Part shown: positions 18,281 through 27,346 of the stretch, piece by piece | Layout of the letters: each line of letters starts with the position of its first letter | Position numbering within the stretch: the stretch's first letter is position 1 | Assembly: GCA_013288895.1 (NCBI GenBank) | Contig: JABDAY010000008.1 | Span: 1 to 55,085 of the forward strand | Direction of reading: 5' to 3' | Source: Chlamydiota bacterium | GTDB taxonomy: Bacteria > Chlamydiota > Chlamydiia > Chlamydiales > Rhabdochlamydiaceae | Length of the DNA: 55,085 nucleotides | Position numbers and translations under genes: made by a program | The notes under the pieces: generated by a model | The model's input: the letters and a program-made list of their open reading frames with translations, nothing else | The model's database searches: none | Told to the model about the DNA's origin: nothing

Positions 18281-18712
18281 ATGGAATTAGAAGGCAAAGT
18301 TTGGAAAGAAGGAAAGGTCTGGTTAATTGAAATTCAGGCTCTTGACGTTATGACGCAGGGTAAAACTAAAGAAGATGCATTTTTCATGATTGAAGATGTC
18401 GTTGAAGAGTTAATGCATTCTTATTTTAAAGATGAATATCTTAAGGGATTTAAAGCAGAAGCAATCGATTGTGAAAACGGTGTAGTAGTTGTTACTGCTA
18501 ATGATACAAAGTTATTGTTAGCTCTTTCTCTTAGAAGGCAAAGAGAGAAGAGTGGTTCTACCATCAAAGAGGTGGCGGGACGTCTTGGTTCAAAAGCACC
18601 GAATTCCTATGCTCAATATGAGAGAGGCTTTACGAATGTAACTGTTGAAAAATATGAAGAGCTTCTGGTGGCAGTAAATCCGCGGGGCGGCCTTAGACTT
18701 CGGCTAACTTGA
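18281..18712 (+). CDS. hicB: HicB-like antitoxin with HTH domain
   Basis: 143 residues. The first 75 form a HicB-type fold (KVWKEGKVWLIEIQALDVMTQGKTKEDAFFMIEDVVEEL), and the rest is an XRE-like helix-turn-helix (REKSGSTIKEVAGRLGSKAPNSYAQYERG). HicB proteins neutralise HicA and repress their own operon. AAGGAG sits 8 bases before the ATG. The partner toxin is reduced to a stub directly upstream, so this is probably an orphan antitoxin or regulator. Its 3' end overlaps the convergent methyltransferase gene by 20 bases. Confidence 0.75.
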   Translation: MELEGKVWKEGKVWLIEIQALDVMTQGKTKEDAFFMIEDVVEELMHSYFKDEYLKGFKAEAIDCENGVVVVTANDTKLLLALSLRRQREKSGSTIKEVAGRLGSKAPNSYAQYERGFTNVTVEKYEELLVAVNPRGGLRLRLT

Positions 18713-19676
18713 TCTTCCAGCAGCGGTGGATTTTGGAACTGTGAAAATCGAGCGGGATTGTTTTGCTGGATATGTCTTGGATGGTGCAATTTTTAAAATA
18801 GGCAGTGTTGAACAAGAATTTCCGGGAGTTGGTGCTGAAAAAAATGACACCGTCTTTTGAGAGAAGTGGCAAGGCTTTCTCTATGAGGCTCAGATAATCT
18901 ATCTGGATGTCGAACAGGTCTTCCATCTTTTTGGAGCGGGATATTGTGGGAGGGTCGATAACGACAATGTCGTAGGTTGTTTTCGAGCGTATCTCTTCAT
19001 TCAGGAATTTTAGGCAATCAGCGCGCTCAATGGGGTTGTTTTGAGCGGGGAGGGAATTGAGGTTAAAGTTGTTTCTGCCCCATAAGCAGTAGGTGTTTGA
19101 CATATCTACACTTTTCGTGAAAGTTGCCCCAGCGAGGGCCGCATGGACGCTAAAGGAACAGGTGTAGGCAAAAAGGTTAAGCACTCTTTTGCCTTTTGAC
19201 ATAGAGGCCACCATTTGACGCGTTTCCCGGTGATCAAGAAATAGCCCCGTATCTAGATAATCGGAAAGATTGATTAAGAATTTCACTCCATATTCAAAGA
19301 CAGGGAAAAATTCTTTTGTTTCTTCAAGCTTTTCATATTGCCTTGTTTCTTTATACTTCGCTCTTGTACGCCAATAAATAAGATCTTCTTCCGCTCCAAA
19401 CACAGACCTAAGAGCTTTGATAATTTCATCCTTATATTTGGAGGGGATTTCTTCATCATCTGAACGGGAAGAAAAATACTGCACACAAAAACGGCCTGCA
19501 TAAAAATCTATGGCGACGGGAAACTCTTTAATATCCCTGCCATAAATGCGAAAGCAATCGGTGCCCGTGCGTCTGGCCCATTTGCGCACATGCCGGTAGT
19601 TCTTTCGAATTCTATTGGCCAGATCGGAGCTTTTGTCTTCCCCGTTAGCTATCTCTGGTAGGGTTAACTTAATCAT
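18693..19676 (-). CDS. Class I rRNA methyltransferase, RlmK/RlmI-like
   Basis: 327-residue SAM-dependent methyltransferase. The N-terminal part (residues 1-130) contains the RIRKNYRHVRKWARRTGTDCFRIYGRDI stretch typical of the RlmK half of RlmKL, which makes m7G in 23S rRNA. The Rossmann core shows the SAM loop VLNLFAYTCSFSVHAA and the substrate motif DPPT. GLFLDHRETR lies just ahead of the core, as in RlmI/RlmK. The ATG at 19676 is preferred over the upstream TTG. Exact target base not certain. Confidence 0.8.
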   Translation of the reverse strand: MIKLTLPEIANGEDKSSDLANRIRKNYRHVRKWARRTGTDCFRIYGRDIKEFPVAIDFYAGRFCVQYFSSRSDDEEIPSKYKDEIIKALRSVFGAEEDLIYWRTRAKYKETRQYEKLEETKEFFPVFEYGVKFLINLSDYLDTGLFLDHRETRQMVASMSKGKRVLNLFAYTCSFSVHAALAGATFTKSVDMSNTYCLWGRNNFNLNSLPAQNNPIERADCLKFLNEEIRSKTTYDIVVIDPPTISRSKKMEDLFDIQIDYLSLIEKALPLLSKDGVIFFSTNSRKFLFNTAYFKNCTIQDISSKTIPLDFHSSKIHRCWKIKLAEV

Positions 19677-19767
19677 TAACAAGAGTTGTCCTAAAATTAA
19701 TATTCAAATCATCTGTAATTTTATATGAACTAGTAACTTCTGAAGAGGTGCAACTCATGATTCTCCA

Positions 19768-20514
19768 TTAGAATGAATAGCCTAAGCCGCCGCCGAATGT
19801 TAAGCCTCCGACTTGGACTGTGTGGCCGCTTGCCCCTTCTTTTCCTGTGTGAAAGTGGAGCCTTTTATAAGAATATTCTCCAAAGAGATCGACTGTGAAA
19901 TATTTTCCGATGATAAACAGAAATCCGGTGTTTGCAAATGCACCACAACCGTTCGCTTCCATTTTTTTCGAAACATAGGATGAGCGGTTATGGGCATGGA
20001 CAAAGAAGTAGCGAGGCCCAAGTGTGAGGTAATACTCTACATGATCTCCTATTGGGAAAACGGGCCGAAGGCCTGCGCTTATAGGAATTTCCCAGATCGA
20101 TGTTTTTTGATGTCCACCGATCGATTTACCCGATCTTTCCAAATACTCAACACTTCCATATACATGCAGAAGTTTATAGACAGGATAAGAGCCGCAAAGT
20201 TGTAGATCAATTCCTCCTTGATTGTAAACCCTTCTCATGTCTTGCTGGGTGAAGAAAAAATATCCCGCTTTGACTTCTAGCAATGGGTGTTGCTTCACGC
20301 TACAAACGGCAATTGGATCCGGGCAAAAAACACAATCTTTTGAGTCACAATCATTTTCGATGGGGGCTGCCTCTTGGGAATATTCGGCCTCCACGGGAAC
20401 CAATTCTTCCACTTCTTGCTTCGGCTTATCTGCCGTATCTACGTTAGAGCATGTGTCTGCATACATGCACTGTGCGCCGCTACCTATGATGAGTATCCAT
20501 ATCCATCCGCCCAT
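19768..20514 (-). CDS. Outer-membrane beta-barrel protein
   Basis: 248 residues with a signal peptide (ILIIGSGAQCMYA), an acidic Cys-containing segment (residues 25-75), then a barrel-like domain of alternating strands (LEVKAGYFFF, YPVYKLLHVYGSVEYLE, YYLTLGPRYFFV, FTVDLFGEYSYKRL) ending in GGGLGYSF with C-terminal Phe, the usual Bam recognition end. It resembles eight-stranded OmpA/OmpW-like barrels in size. Its ATG overlaps the TAA of the preceding repeat-protein gene (TAATG), so the two are translationally coupled. Confidence 0.8.
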   Translation of the reverse strand: MGGWIWILIIGSGAQCMYADTCSNVDTADKPKQEVEELVPVEAEYSQEAAPIENDCDSKDCVFCPDPIAVCSVKQHPLLEVKAGYFFFTQQDMRRVYNQGGIDLQLCGSYPVYKLLHVYGSVEYLERSGKSIGGHQKTSIWEIPISAGLRPVFPIGDHVEYYLTLGPRYFFVHAHNRSSYVSKKMEANGCGAFANTGFLFIIGKYFTVDLFGEYSYKRLHFHTGKEGASGHTVQVGGLTFGGGLGYSF

Positions 20515-21917
20515 TATTTCCCCCCTACAACAACAGTGGCTGCAGTGCTTGCTCCGGAAGCATGAACAGCAATTACTGAATATGTTTGTTTTTTCCTAGG
20601 CTGATCATGGTCTTCATAAGAAGTAGCATTCCCATCCAGCGTCGCAATTAAAATCCCATTGCGATAGATCTGATAGCTTGTTGCCCCGGGGTCATTTTGC
20701 CAAGTGAGGCTATTGAATAGTTCACTGACAATTGCAAAGTTATTTTTCTTTTGAACTCCTTTCAGTCCGCTTGGTGGTGGAAAGGGGAGGAAAAGAGATG
20801 AATATGTGGGATAATTGTTATTGTTGGTGTCTGCCCATGTGCCGAAGAATTGACTTGTGATGGGATCAAAAGAAGTGATGACATCAGAATAGGCGGGAAA
20901 GGAAGTTGAGATTGTAGCAACTGAGCTCCAACCCGACCCTGGTGTGTAGAGCGCATATGTAGGATAATTGTGGTTGTTGTAGTCTGACCATGTGGCAAGG
21001 ATTTGCCCGGTTAGGGGATCAACAGAATTAATAATATCGCCCGCGACGCCGGAGGAATCTGATAGCGTGGCAATGGGGCTCCAGCCGGAGCCTGCAGTAT
21101 AAAATGAGTATGTTGGGAGGCCTGTGCTATCATCTCCCCACATGGCAAGGAACTGTCCCGTCACTGAATTGAAAGAAGAATTAACATCATAAAATCGGAC
21201 CGTAGAGGATGTGGTGATTGGCAGAGGTGCGCTCCATGTTGAGCCGTTATAGAATGAATATGTCGGATAATAAGGAGGGTTGCCATCTCCCCATGTGGCA
21301 AGAATTGTCCCTGTTGCGGGATTGACAGAAGTAAATACATTAAAGTAGTTTGTAAAGGTGCCGGAGATTTGAGCAGATGTGCTCCAGCCCATGCCCGGAG
21401 TATAGATCGAAAAGTACGGGAAAAAAGTATTGTTGTCTGTCCACGTAGCGATGAACCCGCCAGTCGTTGGAATGAAAGAGAGGCTAACGTCTGCATCATA
21501 ATCTCCAGAGATGCCTGGGATGGTACCAATTGCGCCCCATCCTGAACTAGGCGTGTAGAATGAATAGATGGGGGGATTACTGTCAGTCATGTCTCCCCAG
21601 GCTGCAAGGACTACCCCAGTTGTGGGATTAACAGAAGTTAAGACATTATATAAGACTATAGAAGAGGGAGAATTTGAGATTCTTGCAGGGTTACTCCATC
21701 CAGAACCGGGTGTGTAGATCGAATAGGTTGGGTAATTGCTATCATTAGTAGCAGTCCATGTGGCGATGAATTGTCCTGTTGTAGGAATGGAAGAAACAGA
21801 GACTTCTTTATAGGCTGGAGACGAGTTTGTGATGGGAGCAGCCGGAGACCAGCTAGCAGCATAAGTTGTCACCGAAAATAAACAACTTAACAAAATCAGC
21901 AACCTAACCATTTCCAT
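20514..21917 (-). CDS. Secreted seven-repeat (beta-propeller-like) protein with FN3-like tail
   Basis: A signal peptide (LLILLSCLFSVTTYA) precedes seven repeats of about 51 residues. Each begins WS and carries a TG-x-x-x-A-TW(T/G)D motif and a YPTYS-x-Y-TPGSG end. Seven consecutive W-initiated units suggest a seven-bladed propeller. About 90 residues follow: LTWQNDPGATSYQIYRNG near the end is typical of a fibronectin type III domain. Ligand unknown. Starts at 21947 or 21911 are also possible; no strong ribosome binding site is visible. Coupled to the downstream outer-membrane barrel gene, suggesting both act at the cell surface. Confidence 0.8.
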   Translation of the reverse strand: MEMVRLLILLSCLFSVTTYAASWSPAAPITNSSPAYKEVSVSSIPTTGQFIATWTATNDSNYPTYSIYTPGSGWSNPARISNSPSSIVLYNVLTSVNPTTGVVLAAWGDMTDSNPPIYSFYTPSSGWGAIGTIPGISGDYDADVSLSFIPTTGGFIATWTDNNTFFPYFSIYTPGMGWSTSAQISGTFTNYFNVFTSVNPATGTILATWGDGNPPYYPTYSFYNGSTWSAPLPITTSSTVRFYDVNSSFNSVTGQFLAMWGDDSTGLPTYSFYTAGSGWSPIATLSDSSGVAGDIINSVDPLTGQILATWSDYNNHNYPTYALYTPGSGWSSVATISTSFPAYSDVITSFDPITSQFFGTWADTNNNNYPTYSSLFLPFPPPSGLKGVQKKNNFAIVSELFNSLTWQNDPGATSYQIYRNGILIATLDGNATSYEDHDQPRKKQTYSVIAVHASGASTAATVVVGGK

Positions 21918-22006
21918 TTTCCATTTTCTAAATCTGCAACGCAGCATAACATGATCATTGGAAAAAGAAAATTAGAATTTTTCAATTTGGAAATTTAGTT
22001 TTTTTG

Positions 22007-22591
22007 TTAAACCTTAGCCTCTGAAAAAACCATATAAAAAAAATAGTCTCTTCCTTCAGGGCCCCTAGAAGGGCCACTCATTCCGGTAGCCTTGGCAACT
22101 TTTGCGGAAATGCTATTATCGGGTCGCATAGTTGCCACAACTTTATAAAAATGTTTGTTCCCTAAGTACACGTTTTCCTTAAAGAGTTTCGTTGCATAAA
22201 AGATTAATGCTTTTGCGGCTTCTGTGGCATATAAAAATCTTCTAAGGGCAGGAACTACTGCATATGCCAAGTGTGCAACACCTTCTTCTCCACTTTTTGT
22301 TAACCCACAATATCCAACAAAGCACCCATTTTTGGTGTACATGGCAAATCCGCCAAACGGTCCATTTTTCCAATCTTCTATCCATTTATTAACAGTTTCA
22401 GCTAGCTCTTCATCCTTAAATACCGCACCATCATATTTTTGCATTGTATCTCGGTTTTGGAAAATCTGCTTGAGATCTTTTGAATATTTTTCTGAAGAAA
22501 TCGCCTCTAGCCGCATCCTTTCTGTCACGATTGTAGGGAACTGACCATTGTATGTGATTTCAAAAGGGGGGCTTGCAACAGCAGAACTCAT
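22007..22591 (-). CDS. GNAT acetyltransferase, RimJ/RimL type
   Basis: 194-residue acetyl-CoA-dependent N-acetyltransferase. It shows TERMRLEAISSE at the N-terminus, the hydrophobic beta strands around GGFAMYTKNGCFVGYCGL, an acetyl-CoA-loop region RRFLYATEAAKALI (less glycine-rich than the consensus) and PDNSISAKVAKATGM, which aligns with the P-x-N-x-x-S-x-x-x-x-x-x-x-G end of the RimJ/RimL subgroup. The ATG at 22591 is preferred to 22612 because GGAG stands just before it. Substrate unknown; no export signal. Confidence 0.75.
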   Translation of the reverse strand: MSSAVASPPFEITYNGQFPTIVTERMRLEAISSEKYSKDLKQIFQNRDTMQKYDGAVFKDEELAETVNKWIEDWKNGPFGGFAMYTKNGCFVGYCGLTKSGEEGVAHLAYAVVPALRRFLYATEAAKALIFYATKLFKENVYLGNKHFYKVVATMRPDNSISAKVAKATGMSGPSRGPEGRDYFFYMVFSEAKV

Positions 22592-22744
22592 AACGCTCCA
22601 ATTAATTTTCAAACATTATAGACAAAAGGGAGATTGATCTCAATATTTAAGGCTGGGATTTCTCGGCCCTAATCATATATAGTTATTTTTAATTTGTTAT
22701 AAGGCGCTTATAGTTAATAGCTTTAATTTGTGTAAATTAAAACG

Positions 22745-22773
22745 TTTTGTTTTATTCTCAAATTTGCTATAAT
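22745..22773 (+). promoter_or_regulatory. Promoter for the 22801 gene
   Basis: TATAAT at 22768-22773 with TTTTGT 17 bases upstream at 22745-22750. The gene's GGAGG ribosome binding site follows 16 bases later. Confidence 0.55.
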
Positions 22774-22800
22774 TAGAGGCTACAAACATGGAGGTAACTA

Positions 22801-23451
22801 ATGTCCGCACCCGCACCTGCAACAGATAGAGTAACTCTTTTTGACTTGCCCGCAGTTTTTAAAAAGGCAAATGATGCTCTTTCTTCAAAATATTCTTCAA
22901 AAAAATACAATGTTGAGCTTGCAAAAGAGCAAACGGACCCTAAACAACCTGTTTATCTGCAGTTCATCTCTTCTACAGAAAAAGAGCGTCGTATTGGTGT
23001 CACGCATCTTGCTAAGCTTGAGGGAAAGGACTGGGATAAACAGCCTTTCGAAAAGATTGCTCGGAGACTCGATGAGGTAGTAAAAGCCATTGTGGCTCGG
23101 GTTGATCTCTTTTTAATGGCTAAAAAGAACAGCCGTTATACTATTGCTGACAATGGAACGATTTATGATTTCAATGGTTTGGGTGCACCAAATAAAGATG
23201 GTATGGGCGGATTCTTCATTATCGATGGAGCCAAAAGACATGTAGTCAAATGGGACAAGGAGCCTCTTTTATTAAGACAGTTAATCAGTGAAAGCATCAT
23301 CACTCTTAGGCGGCTAGAAGAGGGGAGAGAGGGATTACGACGGGGAACCATTGAATTCTATGATCCTATTGATCTTAGAATAGGAAAAGGAATGTTTGTC
23401 CTTGCGAATGAGCAAGGTGAAATCATTGATGGTGAAATCATTAGAGCGTAG
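22801..23451 (+). CDS. Unknown soluble protein
   Basis: 216 residues, family not recognised. It begins with a Pro/Ala-rich stretch, followed by a helical segment (LPAVFKKANDALSSKYSSKKYNVEL), a beta region (VYLQFISS), a long helix (FEKIARRLDEVVKAIVARVDLFLMAK) and a Gly-rich segment (DFNGLGAPNKDGMGGFFI). No signal peptide, membrane span or nucleotide-binding motif. GGAGGTAACTA before the ATG and a near-consensus promoter suggest good expression. It stands alone between minus-strand genes. Confidence 0.75.
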   Translation: MSAPAPATDRVTLFDLPAVFKKANDALSSKYSSKKYNVELAKEQTDPKQPVYLQFISSTEKERRIGVTHLAKLEGKDWDKQPFEKIARRLDEVVKAIVARVDLFLMAKKNSRYTIADNGTIYDFNGLGAPNKDGMGGFFIIDGAKRHVVKWDKEPLLLRQLISESIITLRRLEEGREGLRRGTIEFYDPIDLRIGKGMFVLANEQGEIIDGEIIRA

Positions 23452-23453
23452 TT

Positions 23454-25568
23454 TTAAAAGTCTTTCTTCAGTGTGAGCATGAGCTGATTGGAGATGTAGT
23501 TGGAGCCGAATTCTCCTTCGTATGCAAGATCGATGGTGGCTCTGTTGTTTCGTCCTAGTTCTAAGGATAAGTCTATCCCGATGTCAGCGAGATTGAGGTT
23601 TTGGTTCACTGCGGTGACAGTGAATGTTGAAGGAATGCCGGTGAAGGATGTGTTGACTTTTCCAGTGTTATAGGGTTTTTGGAAGACGTAGCTGACTTTT
23701 TCTTTTAAGAAAAAAGATCCCCAGCAGTATTCCCATTTTTCAGAGAATTTAAGGCCGGTTTCACTGCGCGCCATTGAACTGGTTTTTCCTGTTGATCGTG
23801 CGTTGAAGGGTGCTGCGCCATGTTCGTGATAGGCCCTTTGCCAGGTGATTGCCCAATCTAATGCAGTGAAGGGGACAATCTCTCCCCAGCAGAAATCGAA
23901 ATCATAGCCTATTTCTAAGTGGGGAACAATCTGCCAGGCGAAGATATTAGCCTTTGCATTTTTGGAAAATCCGGGGAAAGAGATATGTCTTGTGTTCTCT
24001 GTCTCATCAAATATGCCCCATATCGCAGGAGAAAGATAGAAGTTGCCCACAGTGCCATTTTCGTAAACGCTCCCAAAGTAGTAATTAACATTGCCATGGC
24101 CTGCGTGATCACTCTCATTGAACCGGGTATGTGCATAACCTAATGCAAAGCCTACTAAATCTCTATCTTCAAAATAGTGGTCAAATCCCAGTAGGATTGC
24201 TTCTGAAATGGCGTTAAAAGAGGGGTTTTGGTTTTTTGCTCTCTGATGAGCGTATTCGCCGAAGCCCGATATCCAAAACGAGTATTCGTTACAACTACAT
24301 GGGTCGATATTGTCTATGTGATTTGTCAGATCAGCGCTGAGCGAAAAAGCTGTTTGCTGTGTGATGTATGGGACAAAAGCATTTCTAGAAGGGGAGATGT
24401 TGTTTAACGCGCTTTTTAAAGTGTTGCCTGAGAGTACGGATACTAATTCTAATGCGGATAGGGAGGCGTAGTTATTAAGGTAATTCGCGAGTGTAAGAGC
24501 ATTGCCCGAAAGATTGTCTGTTGAGATCCCATAGTTTGTATAGTCTAAGTAAATGAAGCCCGGCACCTGGATCAAGCTAAATCGGAATGCATTTCCACCG
24601 CCTGTAACTGTTGGATTAAATCCACCGGTGTAGATTCCTGTAAGTATGGTGTACTGGCCGGAGGGTGGATAGGTTCCCCCATCTTGGGTCACGTTAACAG
24701 TGCCATTAAGTGTTGCTGAACCTGTAATCACAAGCTGAGAGCTTTCAGTCGGATTGATTTCGATATTGGTGACGCTGCCCGCTTCTAAAGCAAGCGTTGT
24801 TAGGGTCATGGCACCGGGTGAATTCCCTGGAGAAATAGTGCCGAAGATCGTAGCTCCGCCGAATAGAGTCCCTATACCTTGTAAGGTAGCTCCCGAATTC
24901 ACAATCACCGGATTTGCAACGGTGTTATTTAAGACTAGGGCTCCACCAGCAATGGTGAGGCTGCCTGTTCCAGATACCGCTCCTGCGATTGTTTGGTTAT
25001 TTGCAGCGGTAAGTGTCAGATTATCATTTAACAGGATCATATCTGATGCAGAGGAAGAAGAGAGTGAAATTATGGTTGTTGGGAATCCTAAATCGATTGT
25101 AAAAGAGCTTCCACCGCTCAAGTAGGCATTGGCAGAACTTGTACCGGCATACGCTATTTCAAGGGTCGAACCATTGATTACATTGTAGTTGGATGTTCCC
25201 CCGGAGATGCCTTGGAATTGTTGAAAGGCACCACCATTTTCTATATTGAAAGTTGAGGTGACATTGTTGTCATTTTGAACGCCTATGGACGTCAATGTGC
25301 CAAATACTGTCACTATCACGCTGGGAACTTCAAATTCCATTTCTACCTGAAGCGAATCACTTGCTTCACAAACAGGAGGATTGGCAGCTGTAGAGAAAAT
25401 ACAGAGATCATTGGTACCAGGCGGACCTGTAGAAGGGATCCAGTTATTCATAGAGTTCATATCATTTGGTGGCAAAGAATCGAGCGCGCCCATTCCTCCA
25501 ACCCATGTATATGTGTCTGCAAGAAGCGTTGTTGTGCAAAGAAGAGAACTAATAACCAATTTTTGCAT
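23454..25568 (-). CDS. Autotransporter with beta-helix passenger
   Basis: 704 residues. A signal peptide (LVISSLLCTTTLLA) precedes a Ser/Thr/Gly-rich passenger with features of a right-handed beta-helix (GTGSLTIAGGALVLNNT, GTISPGNSPGAMTLTTL). The C-terminal 280 residues form the autotransporter barrel: WISGFGEY, GFALGYAHTRF and LDLAYEGEFGSNYISNQ-like strands ending in LTLKKDF with terminal Phe. The GTISPGNSPG motif is typical of PEP/autotransporter linker regions. It is distinct from the Pmp GGA(I/L)/FxxN repeat type, which I do not see. AAGGAAAG precedes the ATG at 25568. The preceding gene ends 10 bases upstream, so both may share a transcript. Confidence 0.88.
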   Translation of the reverse strand: MQKLVISSLLCTTTLLADTYTWVGGMGALDSLPPNDMNSMNNWIPSTGPPGTNDLCIFSTAANPPVCEASDSLQVEMEFEVPSVIVTVFGTLTSIGVQNDNNVTSTFNIENGGAFQQFQGISGGTSNYNVINGSTLEIAYAGTSSANAYLSGGSSFTIDLGFPTTIISLSSSSASDMILLNDNLTLTAANNQTIAGAVSGTGSLTIAGGALVLNNTVANPVIVNSGATLQGIGTLFGGATIFGTISPGNSPGAMTLTTLALEAGSVTNIEINPTESSQLVITGSATLNGTVNVTQDGGTYPPSGQYTILTGIYTGGFNPTVTGGGNAFRFSLIQVPGFIYLDYTNYGISTDNLSGNALTLANYLNNYASLSALELVSVLSGNTLKSALNNISPSRNAFVPYITQQTAFSLSADLTNHIDNIDPCSCNEYSFWISGFGEYAHQRAKNQNPSFNAISEAILLGFDHYFEDRDLVGFALGYAHTRFNESDHAGHGNVNYYFGSVYENGTVGNFYLSPAIWGIFDETENTRHISFPGFSKNAKANIFAWQIVPHLEIGYDFDFCWGEIVPFTALDWAITWQRAYHEHGAAPFNARSTGKTSSMARSETGLKFSEKWEYCWGSFFLKEKVSYVFQKPYNTGKVNTSFTGIPSTFTVTAVNQNLNLADIGIDLSLELGRNNRATIDLAYEGEFGSNYISNQLMLTLKKDF

Positions 25569-25578
25569 AATACTTTCC

Positions 25579-26625
25579 TTATGACGGAAACGAATCAAAC
25601 AAATCAAGGAGGTTTTTTGTGTCAGAAGCGATCAATTTTTCCACTCTATCTAATTCAAATCGGTAGACCCAAAGGCCCATTTTTCCTGAGGTTGGATGGC
25701 CGAGGATTTGAGCGCGGCAACGTTTTTTCTGAAACTCCTCCCAAGAAATCGTGTGGTTACGAAAAGATTCCACAAGGGCTTTCCCTTTTTTAATGTCTCC
25801 CTTGTAGTAATAAGAATAAAGGTGGTTCCAAGTTGACTCATCACAGTAACCTTGATCTACAGGAGGCCTGTTGTAGCACTCCCATAACTCCCGTTCGATG
25901 GCTGTTTTATCGATCCCACAATCGTTAAGGCCAAATCCGATGAAAAGCTGAGGCTCTCCGCCTAGAGACACCACATGGTCACCCCTCGATTCTCCTACCG
26001 GATGTTTTGCTACATATTCATGAATGTTCGAAAAGTAGCAGATATCACCCCTCTGTACTTGCTTTTCATTTGCAATCACATGTTTACTCAGTAGTTTTGT
26101 CAAAGGAGACGGAGCTTCTCCTTCTATTCTAAAAGCAAAAGGAGACGCATACCCAAACAACTGATCGAATTTTTCCCCTAGAACACCAAACAAAGCTTTA
26201 TAAGCTGAAAACATAATCACAGTAGAGCAATCTAAAAAAGAAAGCCCTTCCTCAATTTGCTCCATCGTAAAAGAAGGCGCGACCCCTTTCTCAAGCGCAA
26301 AAGAAATAGGATCAAACTCCTTCAACCTTCCATTCTCCTGCTTCCCCCACAATGCAAGCATCCGATAATACTCACACTGATACCAAATACCCTTCTCTAG
26401 ATTCTCGCTGTAAGCAACTTTTCCCTGTGCCACTCGTTTATTTGTTTCTTTGGCAATTTTTTGCAGAGCATCGATGAATAGATTTATAAATTCCATTCTC
26501 CTCCAAACTTTATGTATTGAGTTAACATATCTTAGGTCCAAGGGGCCATTATTGAATAGCCCAGAGGAGACAGTTTCATAAGTAACAAGAAAATACTTTT
26601 GTTTCTTCTTGCTTAGAGCCTTCAC
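25579..26625 (-). CDS. NlpC/P60-fold, transglutaminase (Tgl)-like protein
   Basis: 348 residues. The order of motifs fits a papain-like Cys-His core: LDCSTVIMFSAYKAL (Cys133), GDICYF (residue 193) and RGDHVVSLG (His217), in the positions of DCSG, GDLVFF and HVGIYLG of NlpC/P60 enzymes. The spacing and the Cys helix also recall Bacillus spore transglutaminase Tgl, but the His in Tgl's A-H-G motif is not present. It could cross-link or deamidate glutamines, or be a peptidase or amidase. N- and C-terminal extensions of about 120 and 115 residues are unmatched. No clear signal peptide. It precedes the autotransporter by 10 bases on the same strand. Confidence 0.5.
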   Translation of the reverse strand: MKALSKKKQKYFLVTYETVSSGLFNNGPLDLRYVNSIHKVWRRMEFINLFIDALQKIAKETNKRVAQGKVAYSENLEKGIWYQCEYYRMLALWGKQENGRLKEFDPISFALEKGVAPSFTMEQIEEGLSFLDCSTVIMFSAYKALFGVLGEKFDQLFGYASPFAFRIEGEAPSPLTKLLSKHVIANEKQVQRGDICYFSNIHEYVAKHPVGESRGDHVVSLGGEPQLFIGFGLNDCGIDKTAIERELWECYNRPPVDQGYCDESTWNHLYSYYYKGDIKKGKALVESFRNHTISWEEFQKKRCRAQILGHPTSGKMGLWVYRFELDRVEKLIASDTKNLLDLFDSFPS

Positions 26626-26888
26626 ACAGTTCTTAACGGGCTTGTTACCTAAACCGCTGCATTTCCCTCTTTCTCAGCGTCCTCTGCGTCTCCGTCTTCA
26701 CTCAGCGCAGATGAAATTCAACATTCAGCCAATAAGCTTGTTTGTATATCGTCCAAAAAATCCAATTTTTTTGTAGAAATAGCCTGTTTTCGCGGACTTT
26801 TGCAACTGTCTTACTTCATCCATTGTCCAATTGTCCACGTCTTATGTAGCTTTCAAGAAAAATATTGATAATATTTTTTATTTTAATA

Positions 26889-26917
26889 TTGCGTTTTAAT
26901 TTAATTTATTATATATT
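26889..26917 (+). promoter_or_regulatory. Promoter for the 26969 gene, duplicated at 27.7 kb
   Basis: TTGCGT at 26889-26894, a 17-base spacer, and TATATT at 26912-26917 in an AT-rich block. The block from about 26862 to 26935 closely resembles 27675-27748. The rest of the 26626-26862 spacer shows no gene, only a CTCTGCGTC-type imperfect repeat at about 26678-26712. Confidence 0.55.
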
Positions 26918-26968
26918 TAGTATGAGTGAATAAAAATGAATCAACTTTAATATAAATAAGGAGAAAAC

Positions 26969-27346
26969 ATGGCTGCTGTGAATGGAGGTTATGATAGAGT
27001 TATTATGCATGATCCTAATCAGGAACTTGGAGGTGCAGGGGGAAATGAAGGGTTGGGGGCAAATAATCCCGGTATATTAGAGCAGCTCGTTAACGGGGTT
27101 GTTGTTAATATTTATCCCGCGCAAGTTATCCATGACATTGGTAGGAGTTGTATAGACGTTGTACGGAACTGTGTGCCATGTCTTAAGACCTGTTTTGTAA
27201 TGGCACAGGTTTTGCCAGCTTATTTTTGTTGTAGAAGAGCCAATGCGGTTTATATTCCCAGCGGTATAAGAGCAGGTCGCAATCATCCTCTTCCGGAGGT
27301 TATGGGCCCGATATGGGTTCCTGCTGGTGATCTGATAGCTCATTAA
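26969..27346 (+). CDS. Small Cys-containing protein, unknown
   Basis: 125 residues, not recognised. A Gly/Asn-rich N-terminus (GGAGGNEGLGANN) precedes a moderately hydrophobic central part with six cysteines between residues 60 and 90 (two CxxC-like pairs: CVPC, and CC later). There is no predicted signal peptide. AAGGAG lies 7 bases before the ATG. A promoter nearly identical to that of the 27863 gene drives it, so the two genes may be coregulated. The cysteines might bind metal or form disulphides; that is inference. Confidence 0.6.
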   Translation: MAAVNGGYDRVIMHDPNQELGGAGGNEGLGANNPGILEQLVNGVVVNIYPAQVIHDIGRSCIDVVRNCVPCLKTCFVMAQVLPAYFCCRRANAVYIPSGIRAGRNHPLPEVMGPIWVPAGDLIAH

